The position numbers and the translations under genes are program-made. Below are positions 1 to 12,022 of a DNA stretch of 64,000 nt, in pieces. This DNA is from Hydractinia symbiolongicarpus. Its lineage: Eukaryota; Cnidaria; Hydrozoa; Anthoathecata; Hydractiniidae. The notes below the pieces were generated by a model. That model made no database searches. It had not been told where the DNA came from and saw nothing but the letters and a program-made list of their open reading frames with translations. The stretch lies in NCBI RefSeq assembly GCF_029227915.1, contig NC_079889.1, forward strand, positions 2,790,001-2,854,000. Reading direction: 5' to 3'. The first letter of the stretch is position 1. Every line of letters starts with the position of its first letter.

Positions 1-3000
1 ATATGCCGCCCGCCTACCATCTCAAGGCGCTCTCTGCTGATTTAAAGTTGTTGCACAGGATATAAACCTGAACCCTTTCTCAACTATGCCAACGAAATAA
101 TCACCCAACAGGTAGCCTCAGGTTTGAGGAACCAGCAGCACCAATCCCGCTTCCTGTGTGAATCACCCACACTTCCATCGCTCCCTCAGGATCAAACGAC
201 TCCGGTGCCTAAAAACAACTGAACAATCGACCGACTTAATAAGTTCGCGTTCACAAAGTATCAACAAATCAAAAAAATTAAGTTACAAAAGATCAAATAA
301 CAGTGCCAATAAAACGCTGCAAAGTACCAACCATTGCAAAAGATGCGGATAACTTTACCTCGAATGAAAGACACTCGCTGAAATGGACTGTGCTGCTTTC
401 AACAAGACATGTAACAACTGCAGCATAAAAGTCCAGAAAAAGAATTGATTCCAACATAACACGATCAAACCCAGTCATCACAGAGGAAGAGGATTCAACT
501 TGCCACATTAAACAGCAATGAAACCGAAGGTTTCACACCATCATTTGCGATTGAGACGAACCAGGATTTTTTTCCAGGCTGGCCCCGAATCAAACCGAGG
601 AAACGTAACGCAATAACCAGACTACCTTTCTAAGCCACCACCACACATGGAGTTGAAGAACGATTTGCTCAGCCTACAACGACCAGAACCCACACTGAAT
701 TTAAACGTTTGAATAGCAATCATTAGCCAAAAACACAAACAGTTCGATAAGAGAGTATGTTTTTTTAATTTCAACCAGCTTCAAACCAAACATTCGCAGA
801 GTCCGGTTATCAAACGTGCACTGTGCAACTGAAGATTCGAAACATTTATCTGCCCCCAAAACTACTTGGCACCTACTACTCCGTCCCAATCGAAACCCAC
901 AACACTATCATAGATACTTGGTGAGCTACCACAGCCTAGCCCTCCACGAGAATACCAAGGACGCTACTAAGGTTTATTCCATAATGTGAGCGGTACCGCT
1001 ATCACAGGGCCCGATGGAATTTCAGGTATCAGAAAATGCATACACGAGAAGAATCGACGACATAACAGCTGGTCAGCCAAGAGTAGCAAGCTGCGTGGAC
1101 GATTCATTGCTGTGGGACGACAGTATGCAAAATGCCTTTCGACATCCGTTTGACTACCTTAAGTTATGCAACGATCATTAGGCTGTATTTAAAAGTGAAA
1201 AGTTGGAATTAGCGCAACAGTCCGTTGAGTTTGCCGGATTCGTGATCACCAACGAGGGTTTAATTTATTGAAAAATATATCGAAGCAATCCACAACTTTC
1301 CCATTCCGAAAAATACAACAGGCGTACGTTCATGGTTTGGCTTAGTCAACCAACTATAATACGCCCAAGCCCATATGATGGAGTCGTTCAGAAACTTACT
1401 AACTTCTACATCGTTTTACTGGGACATTCAACTGGACCATATTTTCAAGAAATCGAAAGATAAAATCATCGCATTCGTACAAGATGGAGTGAAAGCTTTT
1501 GTAACAGACCACCCAACTTGTCCAGCCAAAGACTAGATAAAGACCGGAATTGGATTTCCTCTGACGCAAAAAACATTGCAAATGTCAATCTCCACACAAC
1601 CCTGAATGCAGTAACTGGACATCAGTTCTCACCGGTTCCTGCTTCATGACCGATAGTGAAAGCCACGACGGGCGCATCAAGGTTAAAATGCTTGTTGCAA
1701 TACCATATGTTCATCATGGGTGCACCTGCATCTGATTCTCGCTGTGAATTGCCAACTACTGACAAGGATATTCAACGATTGCAAACTGAGCATCATTCCT
1801 AACCCCAGAGTTTTAAGTTTGAAAGAAAAAACGTTAATGTATAACTAAAAAATCTTTACGTCCCAGGGAAATTAAAAATAATGAGAATCGCCGACACTAC
1901 ACCATGAAATCCAGTCGAGCTTCAAATCGATCCGTGCGAGGTTGCAGCAACTACATTCGCCCACAACCAAGGAGATAACATTGAGAGCGTGTCCTAGAAA
2001 ACAGTTAAAGGCCACATCATATTCGATCAGAGGTGCTCGCTTCTATTTGCATACATTGTCAATGGCTTCCAAAAATTGAAAGAAGATCTTCTGACATAAA
2101 TACGTAATTACTGGACAATAAGATCTGTATTTGATTGAAGAAGTTCCGTTTAAGGAAAGGAAAATGCTAATCCCAAAAACGCTCCGACCAATTGTCCTAG
2201 ATGATTTGATTTACACATAGCCCATCAGGCGTGAGTAGCATGTTAGCCAATGTCTCCAAACTTATTCTGGCCAGGGCTTGACGTTGCTATCCGTCTCCTC
2301 GAGCTCGAAATTTTCCTACCTCATCTACGTCAACGCATATTCCGGGTGAATTGAAGTAGTTAGCCTATCAAACACCACATTTTCCTCATGTACTTTTCTA
2401 TTTTTGGCGTCTTAGACGACATTCAGACTGATGGTGGGTCCCCATTTGACTCAAAGGACTACCGCAACTCTCTTTCTTAATAGAAAATTTTCCATCGACT
2501 TTCGTCCGCCCATTACCCACAACACGGTGGAAGAGTAGACACTGGTGTAAGAACGGCCAAACACCTCTTTTTGAGCAACACAAACCCAAGAACAAGATGC
2601 TCGACAACGTGCAAACAAACTGGCATTTTACCAGCTATCGCACTGTTTGGCTAAGTGGTCTGCGATCACTTGTCCAAAAAAAACAACAAATTTCAAGACG
2701 CGTAGCAACAAATCGCTGATAAACGGCAGAATGCACTTGCCAAACGCCACTGAATCGTCAAACGAAACAAAAAATAATCCGACCCATTCAATGTTGGTGA
2801 TTCAGTCCATATCCAAGCAAGTCTGATATATTCGACCACAACCTTCAAAACACCAGATGCAACTCGAGATATTCCAGTAACTCAATCCACCACTGACAAC
2901 ACGCAATTGATGCGAGATGGGTCCACCAGTCGCCAAACTGTGAAATCGCTGTGTAACATCAATCAAGAAGAAGTGGCAACAATGGACAAACAAACGAAAC

Positions 3001-3070
3001 TCCCTTAACTGCGAAGAAAAAATACCCGCCAAGACCACTGTATCCGAAGATGTGTGCACATTCTCACAAC
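1..3070 (+). mobile_element. Degenerate Ty3/gypsy-type retrotransposon (pol remnant)
   Basis: No long open frame exists, but translating in pieces gives recognisable retroelement protein broken by stops and frameshifts. At about 1037-1270 there is reverse transcriptase with a CVDD catalytic box (the Y/FxDD motif), followed by a stretch typical of Ty3/gypsy (FDYLKLC, then EFAGFVITNEG) and a stop at about 1169. RNase H-like text follows at about 1270-1850 (NPRVLSLKEKT near its end). Integrase-like text follows from about 1980 onward. The 1-900 part may be the gag/protease end but is too worn to be sure. No LTRs were seen, so the element is probably 5'-truncated by the window edge and 3'-decayed. 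Established: the order RT, RNase H, integrase is that of Ty3/gypsy pol. Inference: it is long dead. It is not an expressed gene. Confidence 0.75.
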
Positions 3071-5345
3071 TGATGTATTAGGCTGTATTAGGGACTTTGT
3101 ATTTTGCATTGTTTCGGTTATTCCTGAAAAAGGTAATTATAGATAGTGCCAAGAGATTTAAATGAAGGTAAAGACGACAAAAGTTATTCAAAATCCACTA
3201 AAGAACATAAAAATGTTAGATGGCAATATGAATTGAAAGTCATATAAAGATTTAGTAGCCTTGTCTTACAACACAAGGAATTTATTTCACCGCATTTTTC
3301 TTTCTCTTGTTAGAACAGTTAACTAAGCTTTCCTTGATAATATTAACATTTCATCATTTTGAATAATTTCAGTTCCGTCGAGTCTTCCGAATCCATCCGA
3401 CGCATTACTTCGAAACCAACGCGACCCCTTGTTGAAATAACCTTTTTCGCGCCTTCTTCTCACCCAATCTCATTAAGTTTCTCCACGAGCGGGCTTTTCA
3501 TTACCGAAATTGATTAACTCGTTCAACAAATTTGCTAGCTTTGTCATAGCAGCTAAATCATTGTCCAGTGTTACCCCACGACCGCCGCCGTCGCCGCAAC
3601 AAAAGGTAAACCAACATTACACACTACTCCATACGTGTGATTTAAAGATCATGTGTTTATAGTTTTTTAAATCTGGACAAACTTGAATAATAATTTACTG
3701 TAGAAATACCGGGAAATATTCTAGTCACGAAATACTATATGCACTAAAATACATTTGACAAGTAGCACCCACCATACATAAATTCTCCTGCCAATCTTGT
3801 TTTTGTTTGTTAAAGAAATTAAATGCAGTTGTCATAATAGAAATACTTTTTTCTTTTTCTGAGATGGCTGGTTTCACAACAAGTCTAAATACAGTCAACG
3901 CTCTAATTAATGAATTCCTTTAGTGCATTCACTTCTGATCGGCTAATTAGTGGTGTCCGCCATTGAGAGTCTTATTTCGCTTCAATTTGTCATAAAACGA
4001 GTTCCTGGAATCCTTAACCGGCGATATAGGTCACCCATGGTCATGGAAAATGCATAAAACGACATAACTGTCTTTCTTTTATTGAAAAAACTCCAGCGGA
4101 ACTTGTAGGGCGTATAATAAATTATTTAAACTGATGAAAAAATATTCCAAACAAACCGTAAACCAGTCAGAAAACTCTAGAAGAGAAGACTATCCTGAAA
4201 CAGACTTTCTTCCTTATCAGATAGCACTTACAGTAGGCACATTTTCGAGTACAGAATCCGCACATAAGAGAAACCCATTGTTTACTTTAATTTTTATCTT
4301 CAAATCCTTTTATTTATCTAGGGGAGCTAGCTAGCTAGCTAGCTAGCTTATTGTTGAGCCGTTACTAGTCAGTGTCAAGATTTAAAATCAGATCTAAAAT
4401 TACTCCATCAGTACTGATGGCTACATACAGAAAAGCAGCAAAAAAAACTGTAGGTCATGTACTTTCAACGAATGGGTAAAAAAGGTTGCGTTTATATGTA
4501 CATATAGAAACACTGATCAAGGAAATGTATGTGCGTGCTGTTAAAAAACGGTTGCACAGAGATATTAGGGTTTAATGCCTAATTTATGACGTGTTTACGT
4601 CTGTTCCAAAACGGTTGGGTTGACCTAGTTTTAGGAGATTGGTTCCATTTTGTTTCCAGGTAGTCTCCAGTTACCCATATGGGAGATGAAGTAAGTTATT
4701 TTCACCTAATTTTCACGGGTTCAAACAACTAAGAAAATTATAGTACCTCTTTTTTCAATGTTTTTTAGCTTTTAATTTTTACAACGTATACATATATGTG
4801 ACGTGTATATCTCTACTTAGAACTTAAGAATCACTTTATCCATATCTAAAATAATATCTGAAAGAAAAAAGGTTTATTTGTAAATCTATTCCACTAATTC
4901 GTCAAAATCAACTACCAATTTTTTTATCGCCGCTGACAGATAATTAACTCTAAGAGTGCGAAATTTTCCTAACGAGCAGAGTTAGAAATGACTTCACATA
5001 AACAAATAAATAAATAAAAAAGAAATGCCTGATTAGTGCTAGTTGGTGCAATGCAAAAGATAGAAACGATAATGAACGTTTCTTTGTTTTCTGTTAACAT
5101 TTCAGAACTCTTCTTAACTGTTTCTCAAGCACTTTCTCCTTTGACTGTTCTGTTTCACTAGATTATGAAAACGTGTTTCGGTGCCTTGCGTTGTTTTCTT
5201 TGATAAACATTCGAGAGCTGGTGTTTCGTATTTATTAACCAAATTTCGTTAAAGTTTTTTAGTTGCTTCTTAGAAGACACGTGTAAACGGGATGGTCGGA
5301 TGTGAAATTTAGATCAATATACCATGACATAGTCTCAACCGGATA
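3071..5345. other. Intergenic, no gene seen
   Basis: AT-rich sequence between the retroelement wreck and the 3' end of the first lectin-like gene. Only short chance frames and one AGCT microsatellite are visible. Confidence 0.6.
4325..4348. repeat. (AGCT)6 self-complementary microsatellite
   Basis: Six perfect copies of AGCT in a row. The unit is its own reverse complement, so the tract can fold on itself. Confidence 0.9.
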
Positions 5346-6234
5346 TTAAACTGGAAATCCGATAACTTCCATTTCTCTGATCGCCAAATGAACTACGTTT
5401 GTAATACTAATTTGAACGAACGTTCCCAAAACGCCTCCCTGACAGGGATAAGACATACAAATTCCAGAAAAAAGGCTAGCTATGTTAATGCAGTTTACTG
5501 CTTGCTGCGTCATATCTGAAGATCTTGCAATTGTTATTATCCCATCGGTTATAGCGATTTGTGCGAGTAAGTTTACTCTTGTGATGTTGGAAAGTGTTGC
5601 CAACTGTACTTTCAGCCATGAAGGCGAAGTTATTGGTGCTGCTGATGTGGTGGTTGGATTACCGTCAAATGCTCTTTCTGGATAGTAACTTAAATATGTC
5701 GCAGATTGTGTTGCAGGTTGGTTAAGCGCTAAATTATTTCCACCTTCAAATAAAAGAAAGGTAATCAATATCTATTACGTAAAGTTATAAACCATGTTTT
5801 TAAAGCACATGTGTGGTATGTTTATGCTTTTCTTATATTAGTATTTTGTCTCTCACACGGGTAAATTTCGTGTTTTTAAAATATTTTTAACCTAAAATAT
5901 TATTAAGAATTATTTTTCACATATATTTAATTTTCTGCGACAGGCTAACATTATTTCACTTCCAACACACACATAAAATAAATAAGCTTTTATTATTTTT
6001 TGTAAAAAATTTACGTGTACTCAATGCGAACTTTACTTTACGTACGACCAGTATTCAAAATAGTCAACTTATGATAAACTTATGCCAATTCTTGAACATA
6101 AAGAGGTAAACAAATGTAGATTTAATTCCTGACGGTAAATTACGTTCTTGCGCAGAGTTTTTTTTTGCTATTTCCTTACCAACGTTCGTACAACTTGTTA
6201 CTACATTAATCGGAGTCGTTGTGGTCGTTGCTGC

Positions 6235-6276
<42 letters not shown>

Positions 6277-7293
6277 CGTTGGTGTTGTTGCTGATATAAA
6301 AATAATACGTTAGATAATTTATATCAGTCGCTTTGTAAGATACACTACCTCTAAGTTCACACCTCCCCTAATGTTCTTACAGAAGTAATTGTTAAATAAA
6401 TTGATACTAAGTGCAAAAAATAGAAGAAAATATTGATGTTTTCCAGAACAAAAATATAAAATCACATTAGCAAAAACGGCATAAACAGCCGACATTTTAC
6501 TAAGTTACGATTTAAAAATGTTTTTTCTTAAAATTCTAAATTTTTTGGCTACAAAATTTTTTTTTCAACAATATGCATTTTGTATTTCTTACCGGCAGCT
6601 TCACAATCTGTCTCTCCGATAACTTTCATCTCATAGAGCACCAACCGTGCATTGTAACTAAGTCTAACATATATTCCAAAGATACCAGCTCCGCAAGCAA
6701 ACGATTTAGAATCTCCAGTATTTAGGTTAACTGATTCGCACTGTTCTGCCTGTTGTGTCATGTCTGAAGATCTTGCGATTGTTATTATTCCACCATTTAT
6801 AGCGAAGTTTTCGTGTGTATGTATATGTACTTTTGTGATGTTGGAAAGCCCTGCTAACTCCACTCTCAGCCAGATAGGTAGATTTTCTGTTGTTGCTTGT
6901 ATTGTGCCTGAAGCACCATCAAATGCTTTCCATGCATAGTATTCCAAATACGTTTCTGATTGCGTTGCCGGTCTGTTAAGTGCCAAGTTTTCACTATCTA
7001 TATGCAATATCAATGGCGTTATTTCCCATTCCTTAGTGCGTTCTTGTCGCGCATTTTAGGACAGGGTTTACAAATGTCGCAAAAGAAACCTGTAAAGTCC
7101 GTAGAAAGAGTTAAGCATAATCCTTACCGAAGGTTCCGCACACTAGCTTTGTTGTTCGAGCTCCTGTTGTTCGAGCTCCTGTTGTTATTAACGCAGTTGT
7201 CGATGTTGACTGTTCTGTTGATGTTGTTGTTGTTGGATCTCTCGTTGTTGTTGTTGTTGATGTTGACTGCTCTGTTGTTGTTGTTGTTGGATC

Positions 7294-7324
<31 letters not shown>

Positions 7325-10300
7325 GGATCTCTAGTTGTTGTTGTTGTTGTTGGATCTCTAGTTGTTGTTGTTGTTGTTGGATCTCTAGTTGTTGTTGTTG
7401 TTGGATCTCTAGTTGTTGTTGTTGTTGTTGGATCTCTAGTTGTTGTTGTTGTTGTTGTTGGATCTCTACTTGTTGTTGTTGTTGTTGGATCTCTAGTTGT
7501 TGTTGTTGTTGTTGTTGGGTCTCTTGTTGTTGTTAATGTTGTTGTTTCAGTTGTCGCAAACGGTCTTTCCTTAATATTTGCTGGTCCTTTGTGTTCTATA
7601 TAAAATATAAAAACAAATCTTTAAATGGCAGAGATGCTCTGAACAGAGCAGTTAGTAATACGGAGACAAGTAGTTAACAATTAGTAAAATGAAAATCCTT
7701 GCTTTTTAAAAACGCAAGGTTATGAAAAAAATGGGTATTGTTAACCTTATCCACGTCGGACTTTGTGAGAGGTTTTAAAAACCGGCGAGGTAGGACCAGA
7801 CAACGTTTTGCACCAATCTGATACAAACGCTGGTTAGCTGTGTGGAAAACGAAAGGGATAAAGTTTGCATAACGTGGACGTCAACATATATCTATAACAA
7901 TACGCTAAGTGTGTCTGTCTGTCTATGACAGGCAAAGTTGATATCGTCATTTTCCTTTGATGTTGCCTAAATTCTCTTCGAAGTCGCCGAAAAAATTATG
8001 TCCATTTTCCTAGCGTGTTTACTTTGTTTACATCACGTGATGAAAACGACTCAATTTGATTTGCTGAAATAAATTTAACGGCTAACTTTCGAAAAATGGT
8101 GTCCTCTCGCCACCAAAAAAACCCACAAAAGAACGATCTTGAAAGAAGTAAAATAAGTGGTTCAAGAAAGCATATTTAAAAAGAAAAAAGTCTAAGTGAA
8201 GAAGTAGAAAAGTGAAGTTAGAAGTGAAAGTGGAGCTACGTGGAGCTAGAAGTAAAGTAAATTTAGAAGTAGAAAACCAAAAAAAAGCACAGAAGAACGA
8301 TCCCTTTACCTTGAAAAAAAGGGAAAAATGGTTTAAAAAAGCATAGCTTTATATTTAAAAAGAAAAGAGACCAAGTGAAGAAGTGAAGAAGTAGGAAAGT
8401 GAAGTGAGAAGTGGAGTTAGATGTAAACTAAAGTTAGAAGTAGGAAACAAAGGCTAGAGTTTAAAGTGGATTTAAAATCACAAATAGTAAGAACTTTGAT
8501 TTTTACAGACGTTTGGTTTTTTATATGTCGGCGGAGCAAACATTTCCCAGGAAGAGCCACAGTTTTATATTTTACCGCGTATGTAGCCAAATTTGTTTAC
8601 GTTTTGTTGCATAATTCATGTGCCTTGGCGCGTGACTAAGATGTACATATTTGAGATGCGTCATTTCTGACATTGTTATTATCCGTGTTGTGACTGTTGG
8701 TCTTGTGAGTATTGCTGTGCAAGCTGTGCTTTTTTATTTTGTGTACGATTTAACATTTGACATTTTGTATAAGATTTTATGAACATTTTTTTGTATATGC
8801 ATTGATTACGTCAGCAAAACAGCTAAAGCAACTTATTTTCTTAATGACTTTTTGCCTAAGTGGATTTTTCACGGGCCTTATTGACTAGTCTATATAATAA
8901 TACGCTAAGCGTGTCCGTCTGTCTGTGACAGGCAAAGCGGATGTGTTCATTTTGCTTTGATGCTGCCGAAAAATACATGCCTAATATGTTAAAATTTGTG
9001 ACATTACGGCGCGACGTCAAAAACACTACTTTAACGTCAATATCCTATATTAAATTAATGAAGCCATTACAGTGCACCTAAAACTTTGAGGCCAAATAAC
9101 TTGGAAACGAGGTGGTGACGTCAATTTTTTTTCACCGTGTGGCTATCTAGGGACCACCTAGGACCAATTTGGGTAAGTTTCCCAAACCTGGGTCCCCAAA
9201 AATTCGTTTCGGAATGGACGGGTTTATGACGTCATCAAAAAATCTTCAAACCTTAATATCTCTGAAACTGTTTGTCAAAAGTGCATAATCCTATACATTC
9301 TCTTGATCAGCTTTTCAAGATCTATACGATGAAGACATTAGATATATAAAATTCTGGAAAAAAATTTTATGTGTGTTTGCGGGTCTTGCTGACGTCAGCA
9401 AAATTTTCAAACCCTTATATTTCCTTATACGTTCGTCGAAAACCCATGATCCTATACATTTTTCTCATTAGGGTTTTAGCCTCTACACATTACAGGCAAC
9501 CAATAAACTAAACTTCGCTAATTCTTTTTTGTATCTGCATTGCTGTCGCCAGCAAAAAATCTAAAACAACCTATTTTTTATTGTCCTTTTGCCTAAGTGG
9601 ATTTTTCCACGGGCCTTATCGACTAGTCTCTTTAATAAAAGTTGGATTCATAAGAGTTGCGCCGCTGCTTTTTTCTGATTTTGTTTTGGTTCTACGCAGC
9701 TTATTTTTATTAAATCATGGTAGAAGCCAAGAAACCGAAACATGCTACGATGGAAAGTTTGATTCGGAATTGATGATTTCAGGTTAGTAGATCTCCGTTT
9801 GATCTTTTTCTCTTCCTAATACTTTGTTTATAGGTTTATTTATTTTCTTTAGTTTTTATTTCAATTGTTAATTTATTATTTATTTCTATGTTGGAGTTGT
9901 GGCTACTTAGTCACAATCCCCGCCAAAATATTTTGGCAATAAAGCTTTGAATTGGGTTATGCAACCCCTGCCCCCTGATCTTCAATGGTGGGTGAGGTGC
10001 TGACTCCTATTTCTACCAATGAAAATTAGGGGGAAGGGGGGAGCTCTGTTGTCAAACTGTAAGGAAGAAAATCAAGTAATTTATTAGTTTACTGCCACAT
10101 ATTTTGGCAAGGATTGTAGCTCTTTTCTAGCTACCTAAAGAGTGAAAGTAGCAAAATGCAGCTTGGCTAAAAAAATTCTTATGCTAAATGCAGTCAGATA
10201 AATACAGCTTTTAATACTGTCATGGTATTTTTGCAATAACAATTTTTGAACTGAATTTAAACCGAAGTGGTGATAAAATTCTTTTGAAAAGTCTATTACA

Positions 10301-12022
10301 CAAAGAGATTGTTTACCTGTACAAAGTAAGCGACCCGGTGTCACAAATAATTTTTAAAATTTTAGGAAAACTTATTCTGCAAAATAAAATTGTTGAGTAA
10401 TATTTTTAGCTGGACGGGGTAACGACGGTCTGCTTCCTATATTTTTACTTAAACAGAGGCTGCAATAAAGTTTTTTTGAAAAGGGTGTTATACCGATATG
10501 TATGTGCAACACCGTTTGCCTGTACTAAGCGTTCAGCTTTGTTTTACGATTATTATTTTTACTATCACGGAAAATTACCCCTTAAAACAAAATTATATTG
10601 ATCGATTATTGTTCCTATGACGGGATAAAAACGGTTTGTAAACTTTTTTTTTCAGCTATTGTTGCAGGAAAATTATATTTTGAAAAATATTACACCCTAA
10701 ACACTATATATACGCCGGCTCTCCCAACTAGCATAATAGAAAATTAATATAGTATTTGGAAGGAAATAAAATAAATATAAAGATATAGGCCAAAGTACAC
10801 GATCTCACTCTTTAAAAGCTTGGTTCTCACCATGGGCTAACGATGAGCTAACCATAATGCGCATAATGTGTTAGCCGACTTCCATTTTTGAGCTGCGGGT
10901 ACCTGTAATCATACATAAAATCAAAAAAGTACCTGTCATCATTTAGAAATAAAACCGTAAGTGAAAATAGAATTAAAGTAAAGCCTCCGGTACTGAAATA
11001 CATGTTTAAGCTGACCATATAAAAGGTGACCATTAAAAAGGTAACCATTTAAAAGGTGACCGCTTAAAAGGTGGCCATTTAGAAGGTGACCATTTATAAA
11101 TGATCGTGTAGATAGGTGATTCGGTAGAGTTATATAGAATGGTCACGAATGAGTATATTTATGCCTTTAGTAAGGGTATTTTGTAAGTTTATTTTCTTCC
11201 AAAAATAATAGTTCTTGATCTCCGACCACTGATGCATTACTGTGGCAACAGGTTATGCAAACCCTCAAGATAACTAATACAAAGACTCGACATCTCAAAG
11301 AATAAAGGACATTTCAAAGTTTTTATAAAAGTTATTAAAGTTTCTCTTGTGAAAATGAATTCGTCCATAGAAAACATTTTAAGTCTGAAGGGTAAGTTTT
11401 TCTTTCTTTTCTCCCTAAAATTTTATTTGTCAGGAAGTATTTTAAACAACAAAGGTATGGTGTTCTCTTCGATAGCATCCTCCTAACCCCCTCTTACACT
11501 ACTTAGTGCTCTACTCTTCTAATAATATTAAAAGAGGAGAAAAAAAAGACCCTTAAAGATGCTAAACGAATTTTTAAGTAACAGAGTAACAAATAGTTAC
11601 CTAAATAAAAACAAAGATTAAAAAAGATTAACAAGAAATGTACAAAAATATCAAAAAAAAGTATAACAACAGCAAGAATCCTTATCAAACAAAAATATGT
11701 AGGACGGAAGTAACGAAGCTTTATCTAGGTGACGATTATATTGTTCGACAAACGATTTGGCATTCTTTTGTCCTACAGGGCTGGAAATAAAACCTTACCT
11801 TTGAAAACTTCGTAACTTCCTTCATCCTTTCCATAACCAACACATGTGCAATCTACCAATCCTTTCTCGTTTCGCTCCGTCGTAGCTGGAAATGCATTCA
11901 GTTTGTTACAGTATATCACACATTCTCCTACCTCGGGTATAATAACTTGCTGTATTCGCTGTACTTAAAAACGTTTGAGAAAAAATTACCAAAATAGATA
12001 TTATGTGTGAATTTAGCATCAT
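5346..12022 (-). CDS. Secreted two-domain F5/8 type C (F-type lectin-like) protein with Thr-rich stalks; 5' frameshift
   Basis: Model, minus strand: exon 11799-12022, then 7128-7595, 6593-6997, 6180-6290 and 5346-5743 (stop TAA). The last four exons join in phase 1 with consistent lengths (468, 405, 111, 398 nt) and good GT-AG sites. Exon 1 starts with a signal peptide (MMLNSHIISILVIF...) and then a small domain with C..YCNKLNA and VDCTC, paralogous to the plus-strand gene at 14396. Exon 2 is threonine-rich (TTTRDP repeats). Exons 3 and 5 each encode an F5/8 type C/FTP domain (NLALN.PATQS, AFDG, WLRVEL or WLKVQL, ITIARSSDMTQQ). Exon 4 is a second Thr-rich linker. Such domains bind glycans or lipids outside the cell; the mucin-like stalks suggest O-glycosylation (inference). 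Oddity: the signal peptide and Cys domain are in different frames within exon 1 (224 nt where 3n+1 is needed). Either there is an indel, or the exon really begins at a possible acceptor (11963) with an unseen signal exon upstream. Confidence 0.7.
7147..7545 (-). repeat. In-frame coding minisatellite for Thr-Arg-Asp-Pro stalk
   Basis: On the plus strand this is TTG repeats interrupted by GGATCTCT. On the minus strand, in the frame fixed by the flanking splice sites, it reads poly-Thr (ACA) broken about ten times by RDP or TDP. The total length keeps frame (the 468-nt exon is phase 1 to phase 1). Variable-length Thr blocks suggest polymorphism between alleles (inference). Confidence 0.8.
7891..8888 (+). 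mobile_element. Non-autonomous Helitron-like element, copy 1
   Basis: Begins TCTATAACAATACGCTAAG directly after an A and ends in a hairpin-like GTGGATTTTTCAC followed by GGGCC..TTGACTAG, next to a T. That is the 5'-TC...CTRR-3' structure between A and T known for Helitrons. No transposase frame is present. It lies in the long intron of the minus-strand lectin-like gene. Confidence 0.65.
8889..9626 (+). mobile_element. Non-autonomous Helitron-like element, copy 2, abutting copy 1
   Basis: Starts TCTATATAATAATACGC at the very next base after copy 1 and ends GTGGATTTTTCCACGGGCC..ATCGACTAG followed by T. The terminal hairpin is perfect here. The internal part (about 9095-9235) is shared with the copy at 46.6 kb. 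Non-coding. Confidence 0.7.
9627..11798. other. Rest of the large lectin-gene intron; no coding seen
   Basis: AT-rich, no supported exon on either strand. It contains one short minisatellite at about 11015-11098. Confidence 0.5.
11015..11098. repeat. Short ~15-bp tandem repeat
   Basis: About six imperfect copies of a unit like AAAAGGTGACCATTT, with single-base variants (GTAACC, GTGGCC). Confidence 0.8.

Noticed and set aside
6960-7334. Plus-strand Leu-rich open frame
   Set aside because: It is the antisense of the Thr-rich coding exon; the minus strand has matching splice sites, frame and F5/8C neighbours.
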